Shown in pieces: positions 29,352-38,945 of a stretch of DNA of 64,000 nucleotides. The position numbers and the translations under genes are program-made. This DNA comes from Eunapius fragilis (taxonomy: Eukaryota; Porifera; Demospongiae; Spongillida; Spongillidae), in the NCBI GenBank assembly GCA_963681505.1, contig OY811991.1, positions 3,346,438 through 3,410,437 of the forward strand, in the 5' to 3' direction. Position 1 is the first letter of the stretch, and each line of letters opens with the position of its first letter. The notes below the pieces were generated by a model. The model was not told the origin of the DNA, did not search any database, and worked only from the letters and a program-made list of their open reading frames with translations.

Positions 29352-29544
29352 TGTGTTGAGGGGGCATCCACGGGAGGATGTGCTGGTGGCGTGTTGTCAG
29401 CTCCGGAGTCTTCACCTTGTTGTCTCTGTCTCTGCCTCCGGGGTTAACAGGGCGCTGATACTGGGTCGCTATTGCCTCCTTGATGGCAGTCGACCATCGA
29501 CGAAGCACCTCCTCAAATGCCGCCCACTCATTGCCCCAATATTA

Positions 29545-30479
29545 TATTTGAAATGGCAGTGGTTGAGTACATGTGCTAAGGTCTCGGGGACTCTCCCACA
29601 GGTCCTACATTGTGTGGAGGGGATTGGGTGGTGGCTTCGGGCCTGGATGGTGCGGACAGGGTGGAGGCCGTGGTTGGGACAGGATGGTAGTTCTGTAGCC
29701 AAGACGGGTACACCCTGAAAAAGCGCCACTTGTAGACGTTCACTTGCGCTGCTGTTTGGGTCCCGATAGCATCTGAGATCTTAATGTTACTCTCGGGCCC
29801 GAACTTCGCGAGCGCCTCCTTGAATTTGTTAATCTTGATCTCGCTCCACTTCCTCTGTGCTGTTGATTCCTTTCTCTGCTGCCTCCCTAGCATGCTGGGC
29901 ACTTGCTGCCTCCATATGCTTCTCCCGTATGTGCTTGGAGCAAGAGTTCTTCGACGGGAACGTTAGCTGGCAGTACGGACATGCCTTCTCCGACGTTCCA
30001 TCAATCTACAAGGGGGGAACCGCTACCCCGTGAGCGTGCCAGAAATGGAGGGAGGTGGAACGAAGGCTCACGTGGGTATATTCACACAGCGCGCACTGGA
30101 AAGTGATAAGCGTCAAATGCTTGTGTGAAACACCCATGTGGCGGACGAGCGAGTGGTGGGTGGGGTATGTAAAACGACAGCCGACGTCAGGGCAGGTGAA
30201 ACGGGTCTGAGATGGATGTTTGACAATAAAGTCCGTTACGCGACCCAAAGGGGATGACTTGGAGCAGCCGTCGTGACGTCGACCGGTGGTTGTGGTGTGT
30301 TCCGGTAGCTGGCAGGAAGCGCACGCGATCCCCTTCATCCTGGTGTTCGCCCGACCTGGGACACTCATGTGCGCTTCGCCTTTCGATCTCTTCGGAGTCC
30401 TGGTCTTCCTCTGTCCCGTGCCCCTCAGACTTGCCGCCTGCAGCCACATGACTCTCGTCATCTCCCTTGGGACACTCAC
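29545..30479 (-). pseudogene. Element G1 zinc finger-Myb-CCHC relic
   Basis: 30479-30006: FTCPDVGCRFTYPTHHSLVRH and FQCALCEYTHVSLRSTSLHF. The third finger lies near 29990-29925 in another frame. 29902-29576: Myb KWSEIKINKFKEALAKFGPE, QVNVYKWRFFRVYPSWLQNY, followed by the knuckle segment whose CRTCGRVPETLAHVLNHCHF reads in the adjacent frame (29729-29469). At the nucleotide level it is very close to element A. Confidence 0.75.
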
Positions 30480-30690
30480 GCGATCTCGTTCATGTGATCA
30501 CTTCATCAATATCCCTTTTGGAGCTAGGCTCCTCTTCCTCTGGGGGTCCGCATCCCTGCCGACGCGCCGCCTCTGTCTCTGGCCCCTCCTCGCTTTCCTC
30601 CAAGGTCGCAAACACGAATAGGTATAGTTACTCCTCGGCTCCCGGCCAAGATCAAGAGAGTTTAGTTCTACCCCTCCCTTAAACCTAACG
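30480..30690 (-). promoter_or_regulatory. 5' leader of element G1
   Basis: A-type leader with the U2-like tract at 30641-30660 (CCCGGCCAAGATCAAGAGAG on the plus strand). Unlike A, D and K, it is cut at about 30690, before the TAAGAACAG end, by the junction with element H. Confidence 0.55.
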
Positions 30691-31650
30691 ATGTTGTTAA
30701 ACTGGGCCCATGAGGAGAGATGCTTACTAATCACTGCAGTGTATAATTTATAGATGGTATTCTGCAAGCTGATTGGGCGCCAGTTTTTGATGTTTGCCGG
30801 GTCCTCTCCCTTGTGGATAAGTGGATAAGCATGGTAGAGGAGTTTTTTCAGCTGTCTGGAACCTTTCTGTTTCTCCTACAGGTGTTGAGGATGTTGGTGA
30901 TGATTGCGGAGGTAGGGTCGACTTCCCCCCAGTTTGCATAAGTCACGTGATCGGGGCCGGGTGCTGATTGGTATGGCATCCTTTCACCACGTTTTTTACC
31001 TCTTGTTGTGTCATCTCTCTTTCCGTTACGTCCCCATCTGTAGTTGCTGGCCATGATCCAGACGGTGATGGGCCCGGGTTGTCAAAATCTGGTGTGGGTC
31101 TTCCAAGTTCTTCAAATTGGTCTTGGACTAATTGGCATGGTATTTGACAACGTAGGGGAGGTGCTTCCTGCTTGATCTGTTGCATGGCTTGCTTGGGGTT
31201 TCTTCGTTATAATTTCTGGATGTCGGCCATTTCTCTAATTCTCCTTTCCCTCCCACTGATGCGATTAGGCCTTCTAACTGGGTGTGTAGCCTCTCGTCTC
31301 CAGCCCCTCTGCCGATTTCTGTTGTTGTTGTCCCATCTATTGTGTTGTCTGTCATTGTTACAGAGTTCTGCAATTGTTCTTGTTAGTTCGTCCAGTTTGT
31401 TGCAGAAAGTTGTCCATTTGTGGTCATTGAGTAGAGGGGATTCTGTAAGACGAAGCAGTCCGGTTTGGAACAGGGTGTTGATCCTGTCTTTGTTGGTCTG
31501 ATTTTGAGTTCGGGGTGTATTCCATGGTTGTTGGCTCTGCTGTTGTTGGGTATGCTCTGGGTTGAAGGGAGGAGCATTTGAGTTGAGACCATTCCTTCTG
31601 TTTGTGGTGATTGTCTGACCCCTTGTAGGCTGATTCAGTCTTTCCATCAT
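30691..31650 (-). pseudogene. Element H linker and RT start
   Basis: 31650-31207: Asn/Gln-rich linker ending RPNRISGRERRIREMADIQK. 31185-30943: PPLRCQIPCQLVQDQFEEL, REMTQQEVKNVVKG, then APGPDHVTYANWGEVDPTSA in the overlapping frame. 30767-30700: LQNTIYKLYTAVISKHLSSW. The frame changes three or more times. The RT palm with YADD is absent. Confidence 0.7.
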
Positions 31651-33250
31651 AAGGCGATCACCTTCAGGCCCCCCTGCCTACCTCGGCCCTCCCCCCTTGC
31701 CCTTCCATAGCTAGCCTGGACATCAACCCTAGACCTATTAGTTCCACCTGATCTACCACCCTCCCCACGTTGAGGCTGATATGTTTACCCTGCCCTATTC
31801 CCCTAGAATGACCATGGGTGACTGGGTTCTCCCTAGATGGGTGGCTGTTTTGGACTTCCCCCTGAGGCTCTCTTGGTTCCTCAGCCCTTCCTCTTCTAGG
31901 GAATTGACCATTTCCTGATGCTATCTTTCTCTCCCCTGGTCTACCCCTTCTCACTGGCTCCTCCCTTCTGGTCACCCTCCTACCCATATTCCCATGCTGA
32001 TCACCTTCCCCCAGTCTACCATCCCCCCAGTCTGACTCCCTTCTGCATCCCTTCCCATCGTCACAACGTCCCTCCCATGTCTCCCATTATCCCAAGGCTG
32101 GTCCTCCCCAGTGGGCTTAGTCCCTTCTTCGGGCCCATCTCCAGTCCCCTGTTGGTTGTTAAGATACTGTTCTTGTAGTGGGGGTTCATACCTTGAGTAT
32201 CTTCCTCTTCCACACTTCTCCTGATGTCTGAGATGACTGTCCTGATGATTTGGGAGGTGCTTGAGATGATATTCTATGTTGTCTCAGATTGCAGATGAGT
32301 AAGGATTGATGTTTGTTATTGGCTCAGGTGGAGGTGTAGTGGTTTCTTCGTTGTTGCCAGCAAAGTCTCTCTCAGTGAAGTCCAGCCTTAGTCTCTCATG
32401 TACCGGATCCCTGGTGTCTGTGGTGACAGCCTGTTCTCCGGTTTCCATGAGGTGGGTGGTTTGTGTTGATTGGTGAACGTGTGATGGCCATCACCTTGGT
32501 CCAGTACCCAACCTGTTCACCATCACCTGTGGGCTGAGTCAGATGTAAGGGCATGGGTGCCCTCTGTGCTGCAATTGAGACATCAGCTCTATTGAATAGA
32601 GCGGACCGGGAACGAGGCAAGGTGAGGCTCTCCACAAATCATTCACAGTCACTAGAGTCAATCTCTGTGGTAGGGGGTGATGGGGCCTTGTTGGTGACTA
32701 TGGAATTAGGGGAAGCGTGGCAGCTAGATGTTTCCGCTGATGTGTACTGAGGCGATGAGTCTACCATAGGCAAACCGTAATCAAATCTCCATAACGGGTG
32801 TTTTTGGAGGAAACGATATTTAAAACCGGCTGCTTGACCCACTGATTTTGTCCCCATTTTCCTAGCTAGTAGCTTGTTAGATTTGAGACCGTAGGTCTGT
32901 ATTAAGCGTTTAAAGCGATCTATCTCTTGTTCTGTCCACCGATTTGTTTTAGCTTTCGCTTTAATGGCTGCTAGGGCTTTTGACCGTTGGGCCTGGTGTA
33001 CTGCCCACTCATGATGTAATAAACCCCTGTTGGTCGGGAAGGACTTGTTGCAAAAGTCACAGTGCAGCCAGGCTTCTAGCTCATCCTCTGTTTCCGTATC
33101 GGAGAGGCGGCCAGTGACAACGGTAGGGTCTAATTGGGGTGTGTGGTTGGCGCGAAAGTGTGATTTTATTTCCGTTTAGTTGGTATAGATTGCTGGGCAC
33201 AAGCTACACACCCATAGCTCACTTGTTGGTGGCACCCGATGGCGTCGTAC
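31651..33250 (-). pseudogene. Element H N-terminal zinc-finger/Myb region
   Basis: Only pieces are readable: a Myb-like end (MGTKSVGQAAGFKYRFLQKH, 32857-32800) preceded at 32990-32870 by its first helix in another frame, and Cys/His-rich segments near 33230-33000. 31,650-32,400 is low-complexity linker without a long frame. The call rests on collinearity with A and B. Confidence 0.5.
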
Positions 33251-33560
33251 GTGGGTTTCGTACGATTTGGTCTCCAAAAATATGATGAACAAAGCGGACA
33301 CCGTAGAGTCCCAGACTCCGGGTACGTCCGCTTCCATTCCATATCGATTGAAAGGTCTAAGGACCTTTAGGGAAAAACCTCCGACGCTCCTTGTTATTAA
33401 TGGGAAAACTGTCGTAGGAAACCCTTTTTCTGGCCTCTCGGCTAAGATCAGTCACGCCCACCAGTTTAACTTTATGGAGATGAAGACGCTGAGACAAATC
33501 TCCCCGACTGTGGCGCGTGAGTTTGGTGTCTCTACCGATAAGTCCGTCAGTAGGATGCGT
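33251..33560 (-). promoter_or_regulatory. 5' leader of element H with strong U2-like tract
   Basis: Plus strand 33431-33452 reads TGGCCTCTCGGCTAAGATCA plus GT, the best match among all leaders to U2 (GGCCTTTTGGCTAAGATCAAGT). CAGTTTAA, also found in U2 after nt 49, follows at 33461. The leader meets the 3' tail of I near 33570. Confidence 0.5.
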
Positions 33561-33749
33561 ACACCAGTAGTTTTGATGAAATTACAAGGCCTGCACCACG
33601 GAAACGGTGGCCCATTTCTGGGTGACCCCCCAGCTCATTCGGCTAGTATATACAGTACACACAAGAACATAAATTTAAACACAAATTAATTATAACTAAA
33701 ATTTGGGGTTCAAAGTTAATGATTGTTCATGAGTGTTCATGCTTGTCTT

Positions 33750-34581
33750 TTCTTCTCCCAAATGCTAAAGCTGCCATGGATGGCTGGCCAGCTACACAAC
33801 CGCCTGAAGGTCCTCAAGTATCTATCTGGGATCCTGAGACGCCGCAACAGGGGTTCATTTTGGGGGTCCCAGCTACCTAGGCTACCTACAATAAAGGCAT
33901 CAATGACAATGTCGGTGCAGCCCCTTGTCCGTAGGATGCCCTCTAGGTAACTTTATTTTGCTACCTTTGCCCTTCTTGATTCTTCCCAACTGGCTCCTTC
34001 AAAGGGTACCGAAACATCGATCACTGTGGCTCTGAGTGTGGACTTGTCGAGGACCACCAGGTCCGGTTTGAGTGCACTAGTATCCCCAGGTATCGACTGC
34101 TCTAAGAACTGTATTCCCTGGCCCCTTGATACGACTTTTGACAGTCTTTGCAATATGGCATTGTGTCTGGCCCGTATTAACCCTTCGTTAGGGTCACAGT
34201 GATTCAAGATGTGGGCCAACGTTTCCTGCTCCATATTACAGCAGGACAACTCACATTTTCCATTCTTTTACCACATCGCCGCAGGACTGTTTTGGTCGGG
34301 AGCAGATTTAATCTAGCTTTAATAGCGAACCTGTATTCGCTAAAAGAGATATACCTCCCACTCCTGATGAACGAGTTGCTGGCAGAGTGTGCAGAGACGC
34401 ACGAGAAGGTTCTACCCTGGTCAGGTGATGACTTCAGTTGGTTGATGTATGCCTTGTGCCTCTGTGCTCTCAAGAGTTTACTTATATCTTTTATCTTCCC
34501 CCAGCCTACCACCTTTCCCCCACCTGTGAGGGTCTTCCGCTCAATGTCTATGGTGGCAGAAAAACGGAGGGATTTCCGCAC
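33750..34581 (-). pseudogene. Element I CCHC-RLE
   Basis: 34581-34204 (SSPDQGRTFSCVSAHSASNS, YRFAIKARLNLLPTKTVLRR, then the knuckle) and 34249-33953 (QETLAHILNHCDPNEGLIRA, LKPDLVVLDKST, TVIDVSVPFEGASWEE). A C-terminal stretch continues below 33953 in another frame (VGSLGSWDPQNEPLL). The first Cys pair of the knuckle straddles a frame change. Confidence 0.75.
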
Positions 34582-35385
34582 TGCACTCCATAGGGATTTG
34601 ATGTCGGCCTTCTGTCCTTCACCTGGTACCGGGGGGGGGGGGGGGGGGGGGGGGAATTCAGGAAATTCTCCATCTCAATAGGTCCTCCTGTCCTCCTGGC
34701 CACCTCCTCCAGTAAGCCCCATGCTACCATGCGGACGGCAGGATCGCCGTCCGCACCCAGAACCTTGAATGCTGTGATAACCCTGGCAATATCTATTTCG
34801 TCTTCGATGCAGGGTATGCCCATGCCGCCTGAGTGTGGTGGTGCATACAGTGAGGCACTTGCCATTCTCTGCGGGAGTTTGAAAGCTGTCTTAACAGCCT
34901 CTTTCACCTCCTTATCTACCTTCTGCGCCCATGTCTTGTTTGGGAGCGTGTTCTGCAGGATGAAGGTGATGGCTGGCTTCGCAAAACGGTGTAACACGTC
35001 CAACTTTTGCCAGTCAGCCAGCCCAGAGCCGCAGATAAGTTGACAGTCGGTGATGTATCTGCTACCCTGGACCCCCAGTTCGGCTTTGGGGTCGGCTCCC
35101 ACCTTGCATCCCAGATATTTATAGTGTTCGCCCCACTTTAGGCATGGTACCACTTTGTCTCCTAACTTGGGTGAGAATTGCTTCAGGCGACGATGCATCG
35201 GAGGGAGCCTGTGGCGGAGCGGGTCCATGACTCCAATGGTGTTGCGCAACTGTGTTCTTTGTAGGGAAGGACATGTGACAGACTCCACATACCCATAGTT
35301 CCTTTGGTGGAGCCAGGTAGTGGTTGTGGACGTGGCGCACGAAGGGTTTCTCATACCACATGCACGTGTGGAGCACCGGGGGCAT
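34548..35385 (-). pseudogene. Element I zinc finger fused to thumb
   Basis: 35385-35260 gives a C2H2-like region (HTCMWYEKPFVRHVHNHYLA, VCGVCHMSFPTKNTVAQHH), matching fingers 1-2 of B. At about 35240 it runs into LKQFSPKLGDKVVPCLKWGE, HYKYLGCKVGADPKAE and KVDKEVKEAVKTAFKLPQRM, which are thumb motifs. The finger and thumb parts are in adjacent frames. Confidence 0.7.
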
Positions 35386-35600
35386 TTGAGGGTGTTTAGA
35401 AGAGGGTAGGTCCTCTGTCAGTATTAGGCTTCGCTGCCATGCCTGTAATCCGGTGGCTACTGTTGGAATTTATTTCGGGAAGTGGGCACACACTCGAGTC
35501 CCGAGGGAAAATAAAAACCCTTCTGCAGAGGGAAAGAAAAACCTTTACAGTAGTCCACCGGTTGGCCCCTTGGCTAAGTGTTCACTTGTTCCATAGCGGA
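35386..35600 (-). promoter_or_regulatory. 5' leader of element I
   Basis: Holds CCCTTCTGCAGAGGG (35518-35532), a sequence variant of the hairpin in B and C, and the U2-like tract GTTGGCCCCTTGGCTAAGTG at 35561-35580. Confidence 0.45.
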
Positions 35601-36960
35601 TGGTCATCGAGATGTCCAACTGCACGATAGTTATAAAACTGATTGCAAAGAGTAAACAAGGCCTGCACCTCCCAAGAGGCCACCCCTCGCAGGGTGGCAC
35701 TCTCTGGCTCATCTGGCCGGGTATGGGTACACACAGACCAGCTTCTGCTAATGGGGTATGTGCACGTACGTGATAAACATCAAACAAGGTTCATCCGACA
35801 CTACACACAAAGTCAGCCAGTTTTTGCTTTCCAAATGGCGTAGGAGCCTTTAATTGCCTCAGTGCAGCAGAGCTTCCTAAGCAGTGCCTCATTCTCTGGG
35901 TCCCAACTACCAAGAGCCCCCACAACAAAACCATCAACCTCCACTTTCCGCTAACCCTTGGCACGCAGGAGAGGTTTTAAGTACGCATACTTATCTCTTT
36001 TGCCCTGCGAGCCATGTGAAAGACCTCACCCTCAAATGGGACTGTAACATCCACTATGAAGGCTTCAGCTCTAACCTCATTGAGGATAATCAGATCAGGT
36101 CTGAGGGCCATGTTGTCACCCGGCACTACCTGCTCCAAGATCTTGCGGCCTTTTGACAGAGGAACCGCATTTGCCAGTCGCTTCAGGATGTTGTTGTGGC
36201 GGGTCCTCACTCGGCCCACATGAGGGGGACAGTGGTTGATCACGTGGGCGAGAGTCTCCTGCTCAAGGTGACATTTTGGACAACTCGTATCCCGAATGTT
36301 CTTCCCAGATCTCTTCCTGACTGTCCTTGTTGGCAGGAGATTTAGGTGGACCTTCAGGGTTAAGCAATACTCGGCAAAGGTGGTGTATTTTCTCCCTCTT
36401 ATTATCCAATGATTGCTGGCTGGGTGTAGCACCACGCATTCTGTCGCTCTGCCCTGGTCTTTCGACCCCCTCCATCTCGCCAGGTGTTGTTCCTGAAGAG
36501 CAGCCCTCGTAGCCTTACATATAAGGCTCTTCTTGGCAGGGCCAAACACTGTCGGCTACCTTGATCTCCTTTGATGTCAGGTTGATGGAGGCCTGACAGA
36601 GCTGCATGGACACCCTCACCCTGCTCCACAGGGACCTGATGTCACCCTGCCTACCTTCACCCCTCTGTGGGGGTCTGTTAAGGAAAGCTTGGGGCGATAG
36701 CATTCCCTGCGACCTCTTTCTTGCAGTAGCGCTTAGAGCGTTGAGTGCTACATCAGTCACTATGGGGTCCTTGCTCAGCGATAGGAGGCGGTAGGTGGTG
36801 GATACTCCATAGATGTGTACCTCATCCTCCATTCTTGGGAGGCCTATACCTCCAGCTCGCCAAGGGGAGTATAGGAAGGCATCCGGGCATCCGTTGTCCT
36901 CCTAGGGAGCTTAAGGTTGGTCTTTACAAGGGACCTTACCTTAATCCCCCGACACCTGGC
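35601..36960 (-). mobile_element. Element J: 5'-truncated B-type copy
   Basis: Thumb, CCHC and RLE plus 3' tail. The 5' break at about 36960 lies inside the thumb. The tail carries the stem CCTCCCAAGAGG (35668-35679) and a second GC-rich repeat (CCACCCCTCGCAGGGTGG) just beyond. Confidence 0.75.
35850..36832 (-). pseudogene. Element J thumb-CCHC-RLE
   Basis: 36832-36515: MEDEVHIYGVSTTYRLLSLS, HRGEGRQGDIRSLWSR-like block. 36549-35977: WRGSKDQGRATECVVLHPAS, YCLTLKVHLNLLPTRTVRKR, knuckle CPKCHLEQETLAHVINHC, RPDLIILNEVRAEAFIVDVT with VPFEGE. The C-terminus continues below 35977 in another frame (VDGFVVGALGSW). The endonuclease core is intact; one frame change lies near 36530. Confidence 0.8.
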
Positions 36961-37659
36961 GGTTTGTTGCGTTACTGCGACAAGAAAGTAGCGGTACCGT
37001 GACAAAATTTAGAAAGGCCTCCACCAAACCCTAGCAATGGAAATATGCATCGGTATATACTGAATTTAGTGTAAAAATTAATGGGTAGTAAAGCTGTTAA
37101 TTTATTCGTAAGATAATAGCAGATCATTATTGCGCATGTGCAATTTGTGATTATGCTTCCATAGCAACGCTATACGTATCTTGCATACGCTATATGCTTG
37201 GCACGGTTACGCCCTTTTCTTGAATCGGTTTCTTTGTCTTTCTGGAGTTTCGCGTTAGTGTCTATTAGTTTTAATCGTCAAAAGTACTATTCAGCTAATT
37301 GACTTGACATCTTATCTAGTAGTTATTTGTGTCCAATTCTAAACTTTTTTTGTTACCACATGTACTAAGTTATGGTGTGTATGAGTGGTTTGGGGGCTTT
37401 GTAGCAATACGCCATTGGTAAGAAACAAAACAAGATGGTACTGCCTCATGCAATGCGTGTCGTAGGTGCACCGAATAATGACTGCAATTGTCCTTACTAG
37501 TATTTATCACCTTTGAGCCAACAAATATACTCCATGTTATTGTATTTAATCCTAACCTCTTCTGCCATTTTGCATCAACAAACAAATTGCTAGCAGAAAC
37601 GAAATACACTTGTGGTTTAAGCAAAACCCAAGCCAGATGGGGTTAAATCAAGAAAGATT
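36961..37659. other. Non-coding stretch between J and K
   Basis: About 700 bases, AT-rich, with no convincing coding or repeat structure. No similarity to the array elements was seen, so this may be host sequence or an unrecognised old insertion. Confidence 0.5.
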
Positions 37660-38813
37660 ATTAGGGAGGGTGTTTTGGAGTATGTGAGTCCAGGTTTTGC
37701 AAAACGATGGATAGCATCCAATTTCTGCCAGTCTGTGAGCCCTGACTCAATGATTGATTTACAGCATCTTACATACTCTTACCCTGTGCAGTCACTTCAG
37801 CGTTGTGGTCTGTCCCTACCTTACACCCCAGATACTTGTAGTGGTCCTCCCACTTCAGTGACGGCAATAGCTCTCCATTAAATGTTGGGGAGGTTTCTGT
37901 GAACTGACGTGCTGATCAGGACAGCGTTAGTGTGCCACACTTTTTAGGGTTAAAGCTGAGTCCTGCCCAGTTGCTCGCAGACTGTACAGCCAGTAGCACT
38001 TCCTGCATACTTCGGTGGACTGGGTTAACACACATAGGTCATCTGAATATGGTAATGGCTTTCAACCAGGTTGGATAGGCCTTGACATTTAAACATGTTC
38101 ACTTGGGTGGCACTCCTTGTACCAACAGCAGCGGCCAGCTTGATGTTGCTGCCTGGACTGAACTTACCCAGTGCCTCCTTAAACTTCTCTATTTCGCCCT
38201 GTCCCCACTTGATGCGGGCTGTAGATGTTCCCCGTTGCGTCTCTTTCTCAGCCGCCTCCCTCGCTCGTAGCGAGGGAGGCGGTGTCTTCTGCATATGCTT
38301 CTTGCGTATGCGTTGAACACGAGTGCTTGGACGGGAAGATTAGTTGACAGAAGGGGCACGCCTTCTTCCCCGAACCTTCGATCTCCGCGGGAGGGACTGC
38401 TACACTGTGTCAAACGGAAGTGGACAGATGTTGATGACAGTTTCAAGTGAGCGTAATTGCAAAGGGCGCACTTGAACCAGATATTCAAAGTGAATACCCT
38501 TGTGTGACACGCCCACGTGACAAACAAGAGAGGCATGGGTGGGATAGGTAAGCCAGCAAGCAGTATCCGGGCAGGTGAAGCAGGTCTGCGACAGGTGGAG
38601 GACAAAGTAGTTTATCACATTACCTGCCTGGGGGCGTGAGGTAGCCGCCCCTTGGTCGTCACGTGGTTGATGGTGTTCTGATGGCGCCTTGTCACTGGTA
38701 CCCGTCTCAGCTGCACTCACCCTATCTTCTTCATTGGTCCAACACTCCTCCTCGGGCTCCACCTCTTCATCCTCGTCCGTTTTGATGTTCACAAGAAAGT
38801 TTTCTTGGCCCAA
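37660..38813 (-). pseudogene. Element K zinc fingers, Myb and RT fragment
   Basis: 38813-38400: acidic N-terminus and finger 1 FTCPDTACWLTYPTHASLVCH (a His to Cys change at the last ligand). 38605-38189: FKCALCNYAHLKLSSTSVHF; the third finger is out of frame. 38294-38025: TARIKWGQGEIEKFKEALGK, VGTRSATQVNMFK, then the fusion. 38020-37660 is RT-thumb sequence at the nucleotide level (CAGCCCAGATACTTGTAGTG-like EHYKYLGC codons). A palindrome, CCTCCCTCGCTCGTAGCGAG plus GGAGG at 38255-38279, interrupts the AREAAEKE segment. Confidence 0.7.
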
Positions 38814-38945
38814 GACCAGGTAGAGTTTAATTAATTAAACCCCACCCCTCCCTTAAACCTAAGGCTCGGTCTAAACCCAAAAGCTCCCCCCGCTGGAAAA
38901 AAAAAACACCCGAAAATTGAAATCCAATTACACTCTTAAGAACAG
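38814..38945 (-). promoter_or_regulatory. 5' leader of element K
   Basis: U2-like tract at 38804-38825 on the plus strand (CTTGGCCCAAGACCAGGTAG) and the U2 9-mer TAAGAACAG at 38937-38945, then at once the tail of L. Confidence 0.6.

Larger units (their letters stand above)
27683..29530 (-). mobile_element. Element G2: A-type copy with RT removed
   Basis: Retains a pre-RT segment, RT motif 0/1, then jumps to the thumb and runs through CCHC and RLE to a 3' tail that is split by the piggyBac. A 65-bp tandem repeat (29222-29351) lies near its 5' end. Its 5' limit at about 29530 is a junction with G1. Confidence 0.7.
29531..30690 (-). mobile_element. Element G1: A-type deletion derivative (zinc fingers-Myb joined to CCHC)
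   Basis: Full A-like leader and zinc fingers, Myb domain, then a direct jump to the sequence before the CCHC knuckle (VRTIQARSHHPIPSTQC). It is cut at about 29545, right after the knuckle, where G2 starts. All of the linker and RT is missing. Confidence 0.75.
30691..33560 (-). mobile_element. Element H: divergent third subfamily, 3'-truncated
   Basis: Contains zinc-finger/Myb, an Asn/Gln-rich linker and RT motifs 0-2 but ends at about 30700 inside RT. Its sequence is clearly different from both A- and B-types (Asn/Gln rather than Pro/Gly-rich linker), so it is a separate subfamily. Confidence 0.65.
33561..35600 (-). mobile_element. Element I: B-type-like deletion derivative
   Basis: Leader, one or two zinc fingers, then an immediate jump to the post-RT thumb, CCHC and RLE, and a 3' tail with stem (33594-33610). 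Myb, linker and the whole RT palm are missing. A run of 24 G (34631-34654) lies in the coding part. Confidence 0.7.
37660..38945 (-). mobile_element. Element K: A-type deletion derivative (Myb joined to RT palm end)
   Basis: Full A-type leader ending in TAAGAACAG (38937-38945), zinc fingers, Myb, then a jump at about 38060 to RT just around the DD motif (SDDLCVL-like), ending at about 37660 in the thumb. The 3' part is lost. Confidence 0.7.

Noticed and set aside
34614-34670. Cloning-vector junction (KpnI-like GGTACC, poly-G, EcoRI-like GAATTC)
   Set aside because: Six-base sites are common by chance, and retrotransposon coding sequence continues on both sides; other poly-G tracts lack such sites.
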